From Bacillota bacterium (GTDB lineage: Bacteria > Bacillota > Clostridia > Christensenellales > Aristaeellaceae), in assembly GCA_023395615.1 (NCBI GenBank), contig JAEWYP010000042.1, positions 1 through 6,950 of the forward strand: a stretch of DNA of 6,950 nucleotides. Direction: 5' to 3'. This document shows, in pieces, positions 1 to 6,373 of the stretch (position 1 is the first letter of the stretch; each line of letters starts with the position of its first letter). The notes under the pieces were generated by a model. It was not told the DNA's origin. It was given only the letters and a program-made list of their open reading frames with translations, and did not search any database. The position numbers and the translations under genes were made by a program.

Positions 1-1202
1 GCCACGGGCAGACCGAACAGGGTGATAAAGCCCGCGGAGTTCTTCTGGTCGTATACCTGATCCTGCCCGAAGGTGGCGATTTCTTCGCTGTACAGGCTGT
101 ACGGGCTGGTAACGCCCGCGTTGATGATGTTGCCCTTGTACAGTTTCAGCGTCACGTCGCCGATTACGTGCTCCTGCGTTTTGGTTACGAAGGCGGAAAG
201 CGCCTCGCGCAGGGGCGTGAACCACTGGCCGAAATACACCAGCTCCGCGAACCGGTTGGCGACCAGCTCTTTATAATGCTGGGTGTCGCGGTCCAGGCAC
301 AGGGTTTCCAGCACCTGATGCGCGCGGTAGAGCAGGGTGCCGCCGGGGGTTTCGTACACGCCGCGGCTCTTCATGCCCACCAGCCGGTTTTCCACCAGGT
401 CCACCAGCCCCACGCCGTTCTCGCCGCCGAGCTTGTTCAGCTTCTCCAGCAGCGCCACAGGGGCCAGCTTTTCGCCGTCCACCGCCACGGGAATGCCTTT
501 TTCAAAGGAGATTTTCACATAAGCGGGCTTGTCGGGGGCCTGCTCGGGGCTTACGCCCATTTCGAGGAAGCCGGGCTTGTTGTACTGCGGCTCGTTGGCG
601 GGGTTTTCCAGATCGAGGCCCTCGTGGGAGAGGTGCCACAGGTTTTTATCCTTGCTGTAGTTCGTATCCCGGTTAATTTTTAACGGGATATGGTGCGCCT
701 CGGCGTAGTCGATTTCCTCGTCGCGGCTCTTGATGTTCCACTCCCGCCACGGGGCGATGACCGCCATATCCGGCGCGAAAGCCTTGATGGTCAACTCGAA
801 CCGCACCTGATCGTTGCCCTTGCCGGTGCAGCCGTGGCAGATGGCGTCCGCCCCTTCCTTGAGGGCGATTTCCACGATACGCTTGGCGATAATGGGCCGG
901 GCAAAGCTGGTGCCCAGCAGATATTCGCCTTCATACACCGCGCCCGCCTGCAGGGTGGGATAGATGTAATCGGTGATGAACTCCTCTTTCAGGTCCTCAA
1001 TGTAGAGCTTGCTCGCGCCGGTCTTTTTCGCCTTTTCTTCCAGCCCGTCCAGCTCGGTGCCCTGTCCCACATCGCCCGAAACGGCGATGACTTCGCAGTT
1101 ATTGTAGTTCTCTTTCAGCCACGGAATAATAATGGAAGTATCGAGCCCGCCGGAATAGGCGAGCACGACCTTTTTGATCTCCTGCTTGGACTTCACAGCC
1201 AT
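1..1202 (-). CDS. argG: Argininosuccinate synthase, C-terminus cut by window edge
   Basis: This cytoplasmic enzyme joins citrulline and aspartate, using ATP, to make argininosuccinate, the penultimate step of arginine synthesis. Reading from 1202, the protein begins MAVKSKQEIKKVVLAYSGG. The ATP-binding P-loop AYSGGLDTS falls at residues 15-23, and the conserved GHGCTGKGNDQVRFE-type region (here CHGCTGKGNDQVRFE) lies near residues 117-131. The C-terminal half also reads as ArgG (SRGVYETPGGTLLY, then YSLYSEEIATFG). About 400 codons are present without a stop. The family is usually about 400 residues, so only a few residues are missing. The start is fixed by an AAGGAGG site at 1211-1217, 8 nt upstream. 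The gene has its own promoter and an ARG box. The usual partner argH would lie beyond the left edge and cannot be seen. Identification is secure. Confidence 0.97.
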   Translation of the reverse strand, partial: MAVKSKQEIKKVVLAYSGGLDTSIIIPWLKENYNNCEVIAVSGDVGQGTELDGLEEKAKKTGASKLYIEDLKEEFITDYIYPTLQAGAVYEGEYLLGTSFARPIIAKRIVEIALKEGADAICHGCTGKGNDQVRFELTIKAFAPDMAVIAPWREWNIKSRDEEIDYAEAHHIPLKINRDTNYSKDKNLWHLSHEGLDLENPANEPQYNKPGFLEMGVSPEQAPDKPAYVKISFEKGIPVAVDGEKLAPVALLEKLNKLGGENGVGLVDLVENRLVGMKSRGVYETPGGTLLYRAHQVLETLCLDRDTQHYKELVANRFAELVYFGQWFTPLREALSAFVTKTQEHVIGDVTLKLYKGNIINAGVTSPYSLYSEEIATFGQDQVYDQKNSAGFITLFGLPV

Positions 1203-1216
1203 GGTGGTTGCCTCCT

Positions 1217-1250
1217 TGAATATTTATGCACGTATTATGTATTATATGCA
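1217..1250. promoter_or_regulatory. Probable tandem ARG boxes (ArgR/AhrC operator)
   Basis: TGAATATTTATGCA at 1217-1230 matches 13 of 14 positions of the palindromic ARG-box core TGAAT-WWWW-ATTCA recognised by the arginine-bound repressor ArgR/AhrC. Seven bases further on, TGTAT-TAT-ATGCA (1238-1250) is a weaker inverted repeat, one base short in the centre. ARG boxes often occur as pairs of 18-bp sites 3 bp apart, which equals 7 bp between cores. Box 1 covers the predicted transcription start and box 2 overlaps the -10 hexamer, so binding should block argG transcription when arginine is abundant. The repressor gene is not in the window. Confidence 0.7.
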
Positions 1251-1262
1251 GCTTTTTGTCAA
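1234..1262 (-). promoter_or_regulatory. argG promoter (TTGACA-N17-CATAAT)
   Basis: On the minus strand a perfect -35 hexamer TTGACA (1257-1262) is followed after exactly 17 nt by CATAAT (1234-1239), which matches five of six -10 positions. A second TATAAT-like string sits within the spacer but is too close to this -35. Transcription would start near 1227, giving a leader of only about 25 nt. That is too short for a T-box or riboswitch and fits repression by a DNA-binding protein. Confidence 0.8.
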
Positions 1263-1391
1263 GGGGTTTTCTTGCGAAATTTGTCCGTTTTCAAGACAAT
1301 ATGTACATTTTATCTCCTGCTATAAAAGCACGGCTCCCTGCGGAGAATGGTTTTCGCTACCCCGGGGCCGTTTCGCCTCCCCGACGAGTAC

Positions 1392-1409
1392 ATGCATAAA
1401 CCTATGCAT
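1392..1409. repeat. ATGCAT pair, possible small stem-loop
   Basis: Two copies of the self-complementary hexamer ATGCAT (1392-1397 and 1404-1409) flank AAACCT, so either strand could form a 6-bp stem with a 6-nt loop. It lies in the non-coding stretch between the DUF1015 terminator and the argG promoter. The arms resemble ARG-box half sites (TGCAT/ATGCA), but the centre is 2 bp too long. No T-run follows, so it is not a terminator. Apart from this element and the sites listed separately, I see no gene or other signal between 1263 and 1423. Confidence 0.3.
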
Positions 1410-1423
1410 CCCCCAATCCGGCG

Positions 1424-1468
1424 GCAAAACAAAACCCGCGCGGGCGGCGATTGCCGTTCTGCGCGGGT
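1424..1468 (-). terminator. Rho-independent terminator after the DUF1015 gene
   Basis: On the minus strand ACCCGCGC (1461-1468) pairs with GCGCGGGT (1434-1441). An inner CGGC-aatc-GCCG hairpin lies between them, and TTTTGTTTTG follows (1424-1433). It lies about 32 nt after the DUF1015 stop codon and would end that operon before argG begins. Confidence 0.85.
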
Positions 1469-1500
1469 AAACGGGTTATCGAATTCTCATGGCGCGGGGA

Positions 1501-2754
1501 TTATCGTTCCAGTCTGCGCGCCTCCAGATAGTAGCGCTTCTCGTTCGCCTCACCCATGCTGAAGGTTTTGCGCGGCAGCGATCCCAGCGTTTCCACCATG
1601 GGAAACAGCTGGTTTTTCGGCAGCGCGGGCAGCAGGAACGCCACGGCCTTTTCCCCCTCCGCCAGCGCGCGTACGGCCGCGTCCCCGTGGATATAATCCA
1701 GTTTTGTACCGGGATGGGCAGGCATCCAGTCGTCCAGAAAGCGCTGCAGCGTGCCCACGGCCAGCGGATGGGACGAACCGCCGATATTCAGGCGAACCTC
1801 TTTGCCCTCAAACGCCACCACGATTTCCTGCGCGTTCTCCCCGCCGGTCAGCGACCAGCCTTTTTCCACGGCGTACCGGGTCAGTTCGTCCAGCAGCGTG
1901 TCGCCGTCGTAGCCGAACAGCACCCGGTGGATCGGTTCAAAAATCAGCGCGTCATCATGAATGTTTTCCAGCTCCACCATCGCAAAGCGCGCGGGATGAT
2001 CCGCCTGTTCAGCCGGGGTCAGCGTCGGTTTGATCTCCTCCCAGTACGCCTTGGCGGTCGCCAGGCTATGGTTGCCGTCGCCTACGGCATACAGCAGGTT
2101 GCTCGTAAGCCGGGATCTCAGCGCTTCCAACGCGGCGTTTACCCCGGCGATGTCCGCCGGGTCGGTCACGGCATAGCCCACTACATGGCCGCCGTTCATC
2201 ATCAGCGGGAAATCATACAGTTTTGTAAGCGTATTGCGGCGCTCAAACAGCGGTTCCGCCACGCTCATCATAGGATCGTCAATCAGCATCAGCACATGGC
2301 TCAGCTCCAGCGCCGCGCCGCGCCTTACCGCCAGCCGCGGGGGAATCCTTTCCAATATTGTTCCTTCCGTGGCGCGCACGGGGGTGCGGCTGCCGGGGTG
2401 ATAATCATACCCTTCCAGATCCATCAGCGCCACCAGCCCGACGCGCGCGCCGCTTGAGGTGTTGCGCTCGGTCAGGATAAAACCGTTTTTTACGCCGGGC
2501 GTCACCACGCCGCGGGCCAGATAATCCCGCATGGCTTGGTGAATTTCCGGCACGCGCACGTCGGCTTCAGCCAGAAAAATCTCCGGCAGAATCAGCCGCA
2601 GCGTGCTTGGCTGTCCGTCCACCAGCGCTTCAACCTCTTTCCAGTATTCCGGCTGAGAGGTGTACTGGTCGCAGGCGACGCATGCCCACGCGGTTGGGTT
2701 TACCTCCGGGGCCGGTAAAAGCAGTTCTCCGGGATGAAGATACAGGTCTTGCAT
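1501..2754 (-). CDS. DUF1015 family protein
   Basis: A 417-residue soluble protein of the DUF1015 family, whose biochemical role I cannot state. Recognisable family segments, in order, are CDQYTSQPEYW (residues 28-38), a RATEGTILERIPPR stretch (127-140), the glycine/histidine motif VGDGNHSLATAK (224-235), ELENIHDDALIFEPIHRVLF (261-280) and the C-terminal signature LPRKTFSMGEANEKRYY. There is no signal peptide or membrane segment. GDGNHS looks like the centre of a binding or catalytic site, but that is inference. From memory, clostridial relatives often lie beside serine-synthesis genes (serA, serC); none is present here. The ATG at 2754 has an AAGGAGG site (2761-2767) 6 nt upstream. The gene starts 57 nt after the membrane-protein gene, with no visible promoter between them, so the two are probably cotranscribed. 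Confidence 0.9.
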   Translation of the reverse strand: MQDLYLHPGELLLPAPEVNPTAWACVACDQYTSQPEYWKEVEALVDGQPSTLRLILPEIFLAEADVRVPEIHQAMRDYLARGVVTPGVKNGFILTERNTSSGARVGLVALMDLEGYDYHPGSRTPVRATEGTILERIPPRLAVRRGAALELSHVLMLIDDPMMSVAEPLFERRNTLTKLYDFPLMMNGGHVVGYAVTDPADIAGVNAALEALRSRLTSNLLYAVGDGNHSLATAKAYWEEIKPTLTPAEQADHPARFAMVELENIHDDALIFEPIHRVLFGYDGDTLLDELTRYAVEKGWSLTGGENAQEIVVAFEGKEVRLNIGGSSHPLAVGTLQRFLDDWMPAHPGTKLDYIHGDAAVRALAEGEKAVAFLLPALPKNQLFPMVETLGSLPRKTFSMGEANEKRYYLEARRLER

Positions 2755-2811
2755 TGTAATCCTCCTTGGCGCGGCAGTGCGCGCGGTATCGCTACTCGGG
2801 GTCGCCCGGTT
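2755..2811 (-). other. Short operon spacer with hairpin next to the ribosome site
   Basis: This 57-nt gap separates the stop of the membrane-protein gene from the DUF1015 start. On the minus strand GCGCG-cactgc-CGCGC (2769-2784) can form a 5-bp hairpin one base before the AAGGAGG ribosome site (2761-2767). No T-run follows and no -35/-10 pair is visible, so readthrough from the upstream gene is the simplest reading. The hairpin might affect translation or mRNA stability, but it is short. Confidence 0.35.
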
Positions 2812-5049
2812 TTACTCCGTCTGGATATGGGCGGCGGTCTCGCCGCTACGCAGCATCCGGCAGAGCAGCACCCAGCAGGTTGTATCCCCGTTTTCCGGCA
2901 GGGTCGCCAGCGTCAGCAGCCGGTCGCTTGCCTGCACGCCCACCGCGATGGGGTACAGGCTGCGGTTTTTGGCGTTTTGCACATAGGCAAGCATCTGCTC
3001 GTCGGTTTGGAAAGAAAGGTACCCCGCATAATTGAAATAGTTGGCGGATGTAGTATCGCTGTCCGCACGGATCACGGCAAACACCACATAATCCGCCTGC
3101 TCGTACAGCGTGTGGCAGGTGACGATGCCGTGGCTTTGCACAAACGCCTTTCCTGCCGAACCATATTGCGCGAGAGGTTGCAGCAGTTTTCCCTCGTCGG
3201 TTGCCTGTCCGCGGATCAGCAGGTTTTCCGGCGGCTTTTTCAGCAGGATACCCTCATCCACAAACACCGCGCCGCCGTACCCCATCACGCCGCGCGCGTT
3301 GTGGGTAAGGTAATACGTGTTGTTGCGCTGTACCAGCGTTTCATCCAGCACGCCTTCAATGGTTAGCCTTCCCACCACATCCGCGTTTTGCTGGCGAAGG
3401 TTCGCAAACTCGTCGCTTTCGCTCAGCAACGGGTTGTTGGGGTAGGCGGTCAGTCTGGTGCGCGCGGGAGAGGTGACGGCAGGCTGTACCGTTTGCACAT
3501 CCCCCGCCGCGCCGCCACTGTCCAGTACGCCAATCAGCGGGTCGTTCTGGGCAATGCGGGGTTCCGGCGTTGGGGTACGAACGGGCAGGGGCGTATTCGT
3601 AGGGGCGTAGGTTTGCCCCGCGGGCAGCAACTCTACCGCTTCGGCGGTCGCGTTGGGGTCCACGCCTGCCAGCTCGGATAGCTCCTGCCGGTCCGATTGA
3701 AGATCCTGCTGGTTGGTCATCAGGCTTTGCGCCATCCGGGCGATTTCCACCACGCAGAACAACACAGCCAGTGAGCCCACAATCAGCAGTGCCAGTTGCC
3801 ATTTCTGCTTCAAAAACTGTCGGGCAGGCTTCCGGGGCGCAGGAGAACCAGACGGCCCGGCAGGGGTTTTCGGCGGTTTCACGGGCGGCGGAACAACCAC
3901 TGGGCGGCGCGCGGAAGAAAACTGCGAAATTCTCTCCGTGTCGGACGCAGCGGGCGGGTATCCCGTTTCCGTCACCGCGTCGTAAGGCGCCGAATAGCGG
4001 CCCGAAACGGAGGCGTCCCCTTCATATACCGTTGCGGGCGGATACCGCGACGATTGCATTGCAACCATCGGCGGCAGAAAATCATTCGGCAGACCGCTTT
4101 CGGCGGAACGGTCCGCCGCAAACGGTGGGAACGTCCCGGAATCCGCAGGCGTTTCGGTTTCCCGCGGTCCGGTCCATTTCAACCCGCCTTCAGCCGCTCT
4201 TGGTACCACCGGAGCCTTCCAGCCCAGCGTGATCCACGGATCCACCGCCTGTTGTTGCGGCATCGGCGGCGCGGCGGCGCCCACGCCTCCATGTTTGGGA
4301 ACATAGTCCGGGTGTTTCGGCATGGAAACCGGGGGCCTTGCCGCCGAAAACACGTCCGTCGCACTCGTGCCGGGCATAGTATACGGTGCGCCCGACTGGA
4401 ACGGCACAGGCGCGGCCACAGAGGGCTTTGCCGCCGAAAACGCGTCCGTCGTACTCGCGCCGGGCACGGTATATGGTGCGCCCGACTGGAACGGCACAGG
4501 CACGGACACAGAGGGCTTTGCCGCCGAAAACGCGTCCGTCTCATTCGCGCCGGGCACGGTATACGGTGCGCCCGACTGATATGGCACAGGCTTGGACACA
4601 GAGGGCTTTGCCACCGAAAACGCGTCCGTCTCATTCGCGCCGGGCATGGTATATAGTGCGCCTGACTGGAACGGCACAGGCGCGGACACAGAGGGCTTTG
4701 CCGCCGAAAACGCGTCCGTCGCACTCGCGCCGGGCATAGTATATGGTGCGCCCGACTGGAACGGCACGGGTATTGTATCCCCGGCAGGTTTCCCGGTCCG
4801 GGGTGGCAGTGAAGAGGCTTTTTTCAGATACAACGGTACCGTAGGGGAGCGTTCTTCTTCCCGACCGAAATCATAACTGCTCCCCGGCGTGGGCACTGCC
4901 TGTGCGCGGCGGTGGTTGCCTTCTCCCGTAATTCTGTTTTCGATGGATACCGGCCGGAATAAGCTCGGTTGTTCTTCCCCATAAGGCGGGTCGTCCGTCC
5001 GGGCAGGCTCGGAGGGCGGCATGGCGCGACGTTCGTCACCCGATGTCAT
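2812..5049 (-). CDS. Membrane protein with inactive-looking class B sortase domain and tandem repeats
   Basis: I read this as a 745-residue single-pass membrane protein. Residues 1-418 are rich in Pro, Ser and Ala, look disordered, and contain five 30-residue repeats (94-243). A basic stretch (APRKPARQFLKQK) precedes one hydrophobic segment (about 419-437), which predicts N-inside, C-outside. A Pro/Thr-rich linker leads to a domain (about 545-735) patterned on class B sortases: NADVVGRLTIEG, then NNTYYLTHNARG, then GGAVFVDEG, then a VVFAV strand and a LLTLATL segment. At the catalytic positions, the usual YGHN reads RGQA (Gln615), the usual TLSTC reads TLATL (Leu717), and the usual Arg position reads Cys725. 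Transpeptidation is therefore unlikely, and a binding or scaffold role is inferred. I chose the ATG at 5049 because GGGAGG lies 8 nt upstream. An in-frame ATG at 5112 would add 21 basic residues but has no ribosome site. The gene heads an operon with DUF1015. Confidence 0.85.
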   Translation of the reverse strand: MTSGDERRAMPPSEPARTDDPPYGEEQPSLFRPVSIENRITGEGNHRRAQAVPTPGSSYDFGREEERSPTVPLYLKKASSLPPRTGKPAGDTIPVPFQSGAPYTMPGASATDAFSAAKPSVSAPVPFQSGALYTMPGANETDAFSVAKPSVSKPVPYQSGAPYTVPGANETDAFSAAKPSVSVPVPFQSGAPYTVPGASTTDAFSAAKPSVAAPVPFQSGAPYTMPGTSATDVFSAARPPVSMPKHPDYVPKHGGVGAAAPPMPQQQAVDPWITLGWKAPVVPRAAEGGLKWTGPRETETPADSGTFPPFAADRSAESGLPNDFLPPMVAMQSSRYPPATVYEGDASVSGRYSAPYDAVTETGYPPAASDTERISQFSSARRPVVVPPPVKPPKTPAGPSGSPAPRKPARQFLKQKWQLALLIVGSLAVLFCVVEIARMAQSLMTNQQDLQSDRQELSELAGVDPNATAEAVELLPAGQTYAPTNTPLPVRTPTPEPRIAQNDPLIGVLDSGGAAGDVQTVQPAVTSPARTRLTAYPNNPLLSESDEFANLRQQNADVVGRLTIEGVLDETLVQRNNTYYLTHNARGVMGYGGAVFVDEGILLKKPPENLLIRGQATDEGKLLQPLAQYGSAGKAFVQSHGIVTCHTLYEQADYVVFAVIRADSDTTSANYFNYAGYLSFQTDEQMLAYVQNAKNRSLYPIAVGVQASDRLLTLATLPENGDTTCWVLLCRMLRSGETAAHIQTE
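4321..4770 (-). repeat. Five tandem 90-bp in-frame repeats
   Basis: Five adjoining 90-bp units (4770-4681, 4680-4591, 4590-4501, 4500-4411, 4411-minus-1 to 4321) encode 30-residue copies with the pattern PVPFQSGAPYTMPG followed by [AT][SN]xTDxFSxA[KR]PxVxx. Copies differ at a few residues only: F/Y in PFQ/PYQ, P/L in APY/ALY, M/V before PG, and SA/NE/ST before TD. They are also very similar at the DNA level, which points to recent duplication or ongoing recombination. The unit length is a multiple of three, so several other frames stay open across the block without being genes. The repeats lie in the predicted cytoplasmic part of the sortase-like protein. Confidence 0.95.
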
Positions 5050-5057
5050 GCTCCCGA

Positions 5058-5063
5058 CCTCCC
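5058..5063 (-). promoter_or_regulatory. Ribosome binding site deciding the sortase-like start
   Basis: GGGAGG on the minus strand lies 8 nt before the ATG at 5049. The alternative in-frame ATG at 5112 is preceded by an A/T-rich run with no Shine-Dalgarno match and would lie only about 25 nt from the predicted transcript start. The shorter 745-residue product is therefore preferred. Confidence 0.65.
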
Positions 5064-5143
5064 ACCGACGGGAAACCCGTCCTTTAATCGATGCAATCCG
5101 TATGCGACGCATTGTAAATTAAAAAAGAAAATGGGCTGAAATC

Positions 5144-5172
5144 ACTATACCGCGGGTTGCCCGGTTTGTCAA
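5144..5172 (-). promoter_or_regulatory. Promoter of the sortase-like/DUF1015 operon (TTGACA-N17-TATAGT)
   Basis: On the minus strand a perfect TTGACA (5167-5172) is followed after exactly 17 nt by TATAGT (5144-5149), five of six matches to the -10 consensus. Transcription would start near 5137, leaving about 88 nt before the preferred start at 5049. It lies just downstream of the osmC terminator, so this is an independent, probably housekeeping-sigma promoter. I see no clear operator around it. Confidence 0.8.
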
Positions 5173-5226
5173 TTTTCCAAAAGCGCCGCAACGTTTTTTC
5201 ACACCTGTTCATCCGACGGGTTCGCC

Positions 5227-5259
5227 AAAAAAACCAGCCCCGGAAAAAACCGCAGGCTG
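5227..5259 (-). terminator. Rho-independent terminator of the tetR-osmC operon
   Basis: On the minus strand CAGCC (5255-5259) pairs with GGCTG (5235-5239). A short inner CGG/CCG stem and a T-rich loop lie between them, followed by a run of seven T (5227-5233). It begins about 70 nt after the OsmC stop and ends before the next promoter. The 216-nt stretch 5113-5328 holds only this terminator and the promoter at 5144-5172; I see no gene there. Confidence 0.8.
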
Positions 5260-5328
5260 ATCCTTTTCATGCATTTTCCTCTGCCCTGTTTATCCTATGG
5301 CAATGCCGCAAATCCGGGCGATCCCCCG

Positions 5329-5754
5329 TTAAGCAGATTGCAGCGTATACGTAACGGTTACGGCAATATTGTTTTTAACCGCCTGCCAGACCGGAGACAG
5401 CGCTTCCGCCTGCTTCAGCACAGCTTCCATCTCCGCGTCCGTCCCCTGTTCCACCTCCAGTTGGAGATGAAGGTGGATTTTCGCCAGCGACAGCGGCTGT
5501 TCCCGACGGACCCCCTGAGCGGAAGCCTGGTAGGCGCCCACCTTTTTCCCCATGCGCCCCAGCAGAAAAACCACCGTAGTGCTTACACACCCCGCAAAGC
5601 TCATCAGCAGCAGTTCCAGACCCGCGAAGCCGTTTCCGTCTCCCAGCGGCGGTGCAAAATCAAACGGTATCCTCCGTTCCGGGTTTGCGTCGGACACGCC
5701 CTCAAAATGAACCTTCCGGTTTGTTCTCGTGATTTCCACATTCAAATCAGCCAT
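5329..5754 (-). CDS. OsmC/Ohr family protein lacking the second cysteine
   Basis: A 141-residue cytoplasmic protein of the OsmC family, whose members typically reduce organic hydroperoxides with two cysteines. The helix GLELLLMSFAGCVSTTVVFLL (about residues 45-65) carries the first cysteine, Cys56, in its usual setting. The second site, usually a Cys-Pro-Val, reads ALSPV, with Ser120 replacing Cys. Without it the standard Cys-Cys disulphide cycle cannot form, so the protein may use another thiol partner, bind a small molecule, or have a different role, as in some poorly characterised OsmC branches. The length is normal for the family. The ATG at 5754 has AGGAG 8 nt upstream; an upstream in-frame GTG at 5763 overlaps that ribosome site and is rejected. 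The gene lies 46 nt after tetR, is probably cotranscribed with it, and is followed by a terminator. Confidence 0.88.
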   Translation of the reverse strand: MADLNVEITRTNRKVHFEGVSDANPERRIPFDFAPPLGDGNGFAGLELLLMSFAGCVSTTVVFLLGRMGKKVGAYQASAQGVRREQPLSLAKIHLHLQLEVEQGTDAEMEAVLKQAEALSPVWQAVKNNIAVTVTYTLQSA

Positions 5755-5779
5755 GTTTCCCACTCCTTATTCTTACGAT

Positions 5780-5796
5780 TTGCAGTATTGTTGCAA
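5780..5796. repeat. Small inverted repeat between tetR and osmC
   Basis: TTGCA and TGCAA flank 7 nt in the 46-nt tetR-osmC gap, and the element is followed on the plus side by a run of A. It could form a 5-bp hairpin in the mRNA between the two coding regions. It is too short and weak to call a terminator in the direction of transcription. Confidence 0.25.
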
Positions 5797-5800
5797 AAAA

Positions 5801-6355
5801 TCAGAACAGCTCGAAAAGCATCGTAAAACGGCGATCAATTTCCGCATCGGAAACGTCAATTTCCTTCAATATCATCTGCTCCGTCAGGTTTAAAAACACA
5901 TTCATCAGCAACGCGGTGAATGTTTCCAGCCTCGCCGGATCGCTGATTCGCGTCGCCAGAAAATCCCTGCGGCGGTCCATCGTAGCCTGCACCCACACGC
6001 ACAGCTGATCTTCCACCTCCCGGTCGCCCAACAGGTGATACCAGCCCTGAATCGCCAGCCTGTATACCTGTTTTTGATACTCCGAAAAATGCTTGCGTTT
6101 GATAACCGCCTTTACGTACATATCCTTTACCGAAAGAGAAGTGTCCACGTCTTCGATCACCCGGGTCATCATCCGCTGAAATTCCCCTAATATCGCTTCC
6201 CGAAACAGCGCCTGTTTGTTTTGAAAATAGTAATACATCGTTGGTTGGGTACAGCCGACCGCTTTCATCAGATCGCGCATGGACGTGCCGTGATATCCTC
6301 TGTCGCTAAACAGCTTCACCGCCTCGCAGATGATTTTCTGCCGTATCTCGTTCAC
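5801..6355 (-). CDS. TetR/AcrR family transcriptional regulator
   Basis: A 184-residue DNA-binding repressor-type protein. The N-terminus NEIRQKIICEAVKLFSDRGYHGTSMRDLMKAVGCTQ... is a typical TetR head; its helix-turn-helix spans about residues 25-44 (TSMRDLMKAVG, then TQPTMYYYFQNKQALF). The helical C-terminal part should bind a ligand, but the sequence does not reveal which. I place the start at GTG 6355, preceded by GGGGAGG 4 nt upstream, because in-frame ATGs further up (6394, 6445) lie in the -10 box or upstream of the promoter. The resulting length is normal for the family. A perfect 16-bp palindrome sits between the promoter and this start, so self-repression is likely. osmC follows 46 nt downstream in the same operon and is the most likely controlled target. 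Confidence 0.92.
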   Translation of the reverse strand: MNEIRQKIICEAVKLFSDRGYHGTSMRDLMKAVGCTQPTMYYYFQNKQALFREAILGEFQRMMTRVIEDVDTSLSVKDMYVKAVIKRKHFSEYQKQVYRLAIQGWYHLLGDREVEDQLCVWVQATMDRRRDFLATRISDPARLETFTALLMNVFLNLTEQMILKEIDVSDAEIDRRFTMLFELF

Positions 6356-6373
6356 CTTTCCTCCCCCCCCTTC

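Noticed and set aside
1291..1308. Five-codon minus-strand open frame (MYILS) with an AGGAG site, as a possible argG leader peptide
   Set aside because: It lies upstream of the argG promoter, so it would not be in the argG transcript, and it contains no arginine codons.
690..1325. Plus-strand open frames opposite argG, including 168-683
   Set aside because: They lie antisense to a clearly coding argG and show no recognisable domain or ribosome site.
1489..2457. Long plus-strand open frame (322 codons) opposite DUF1015
   Set aside because: It is antisense to a well-supported family protein, rich in His, Gln and Arg as expected from a shadow frame, and has no ribosome site.
3356..3802. Second minus-strand frame inside the sortase-like gene, as a possible frameshift
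   Set aside because: The main frame reads through with continuous membrane, linker and sortase-like features, so no frameshift is needed.
3796..4656. Plus-strand Arg-rich frame and other open frames across the repeat block (also minus 4179-4724)
   Set aside because: The 90-bp unit keeps every frame open once one copy is open. The encoded peptides are Arg/Cys-rich low-complexity shadows of the sortase-like gene.
4321..4770. Repeat block considered as a CRISPR array
   Set aside because: Units adjoin with no variable spacers, are 90 bp long, and are in frame within a protein gene.
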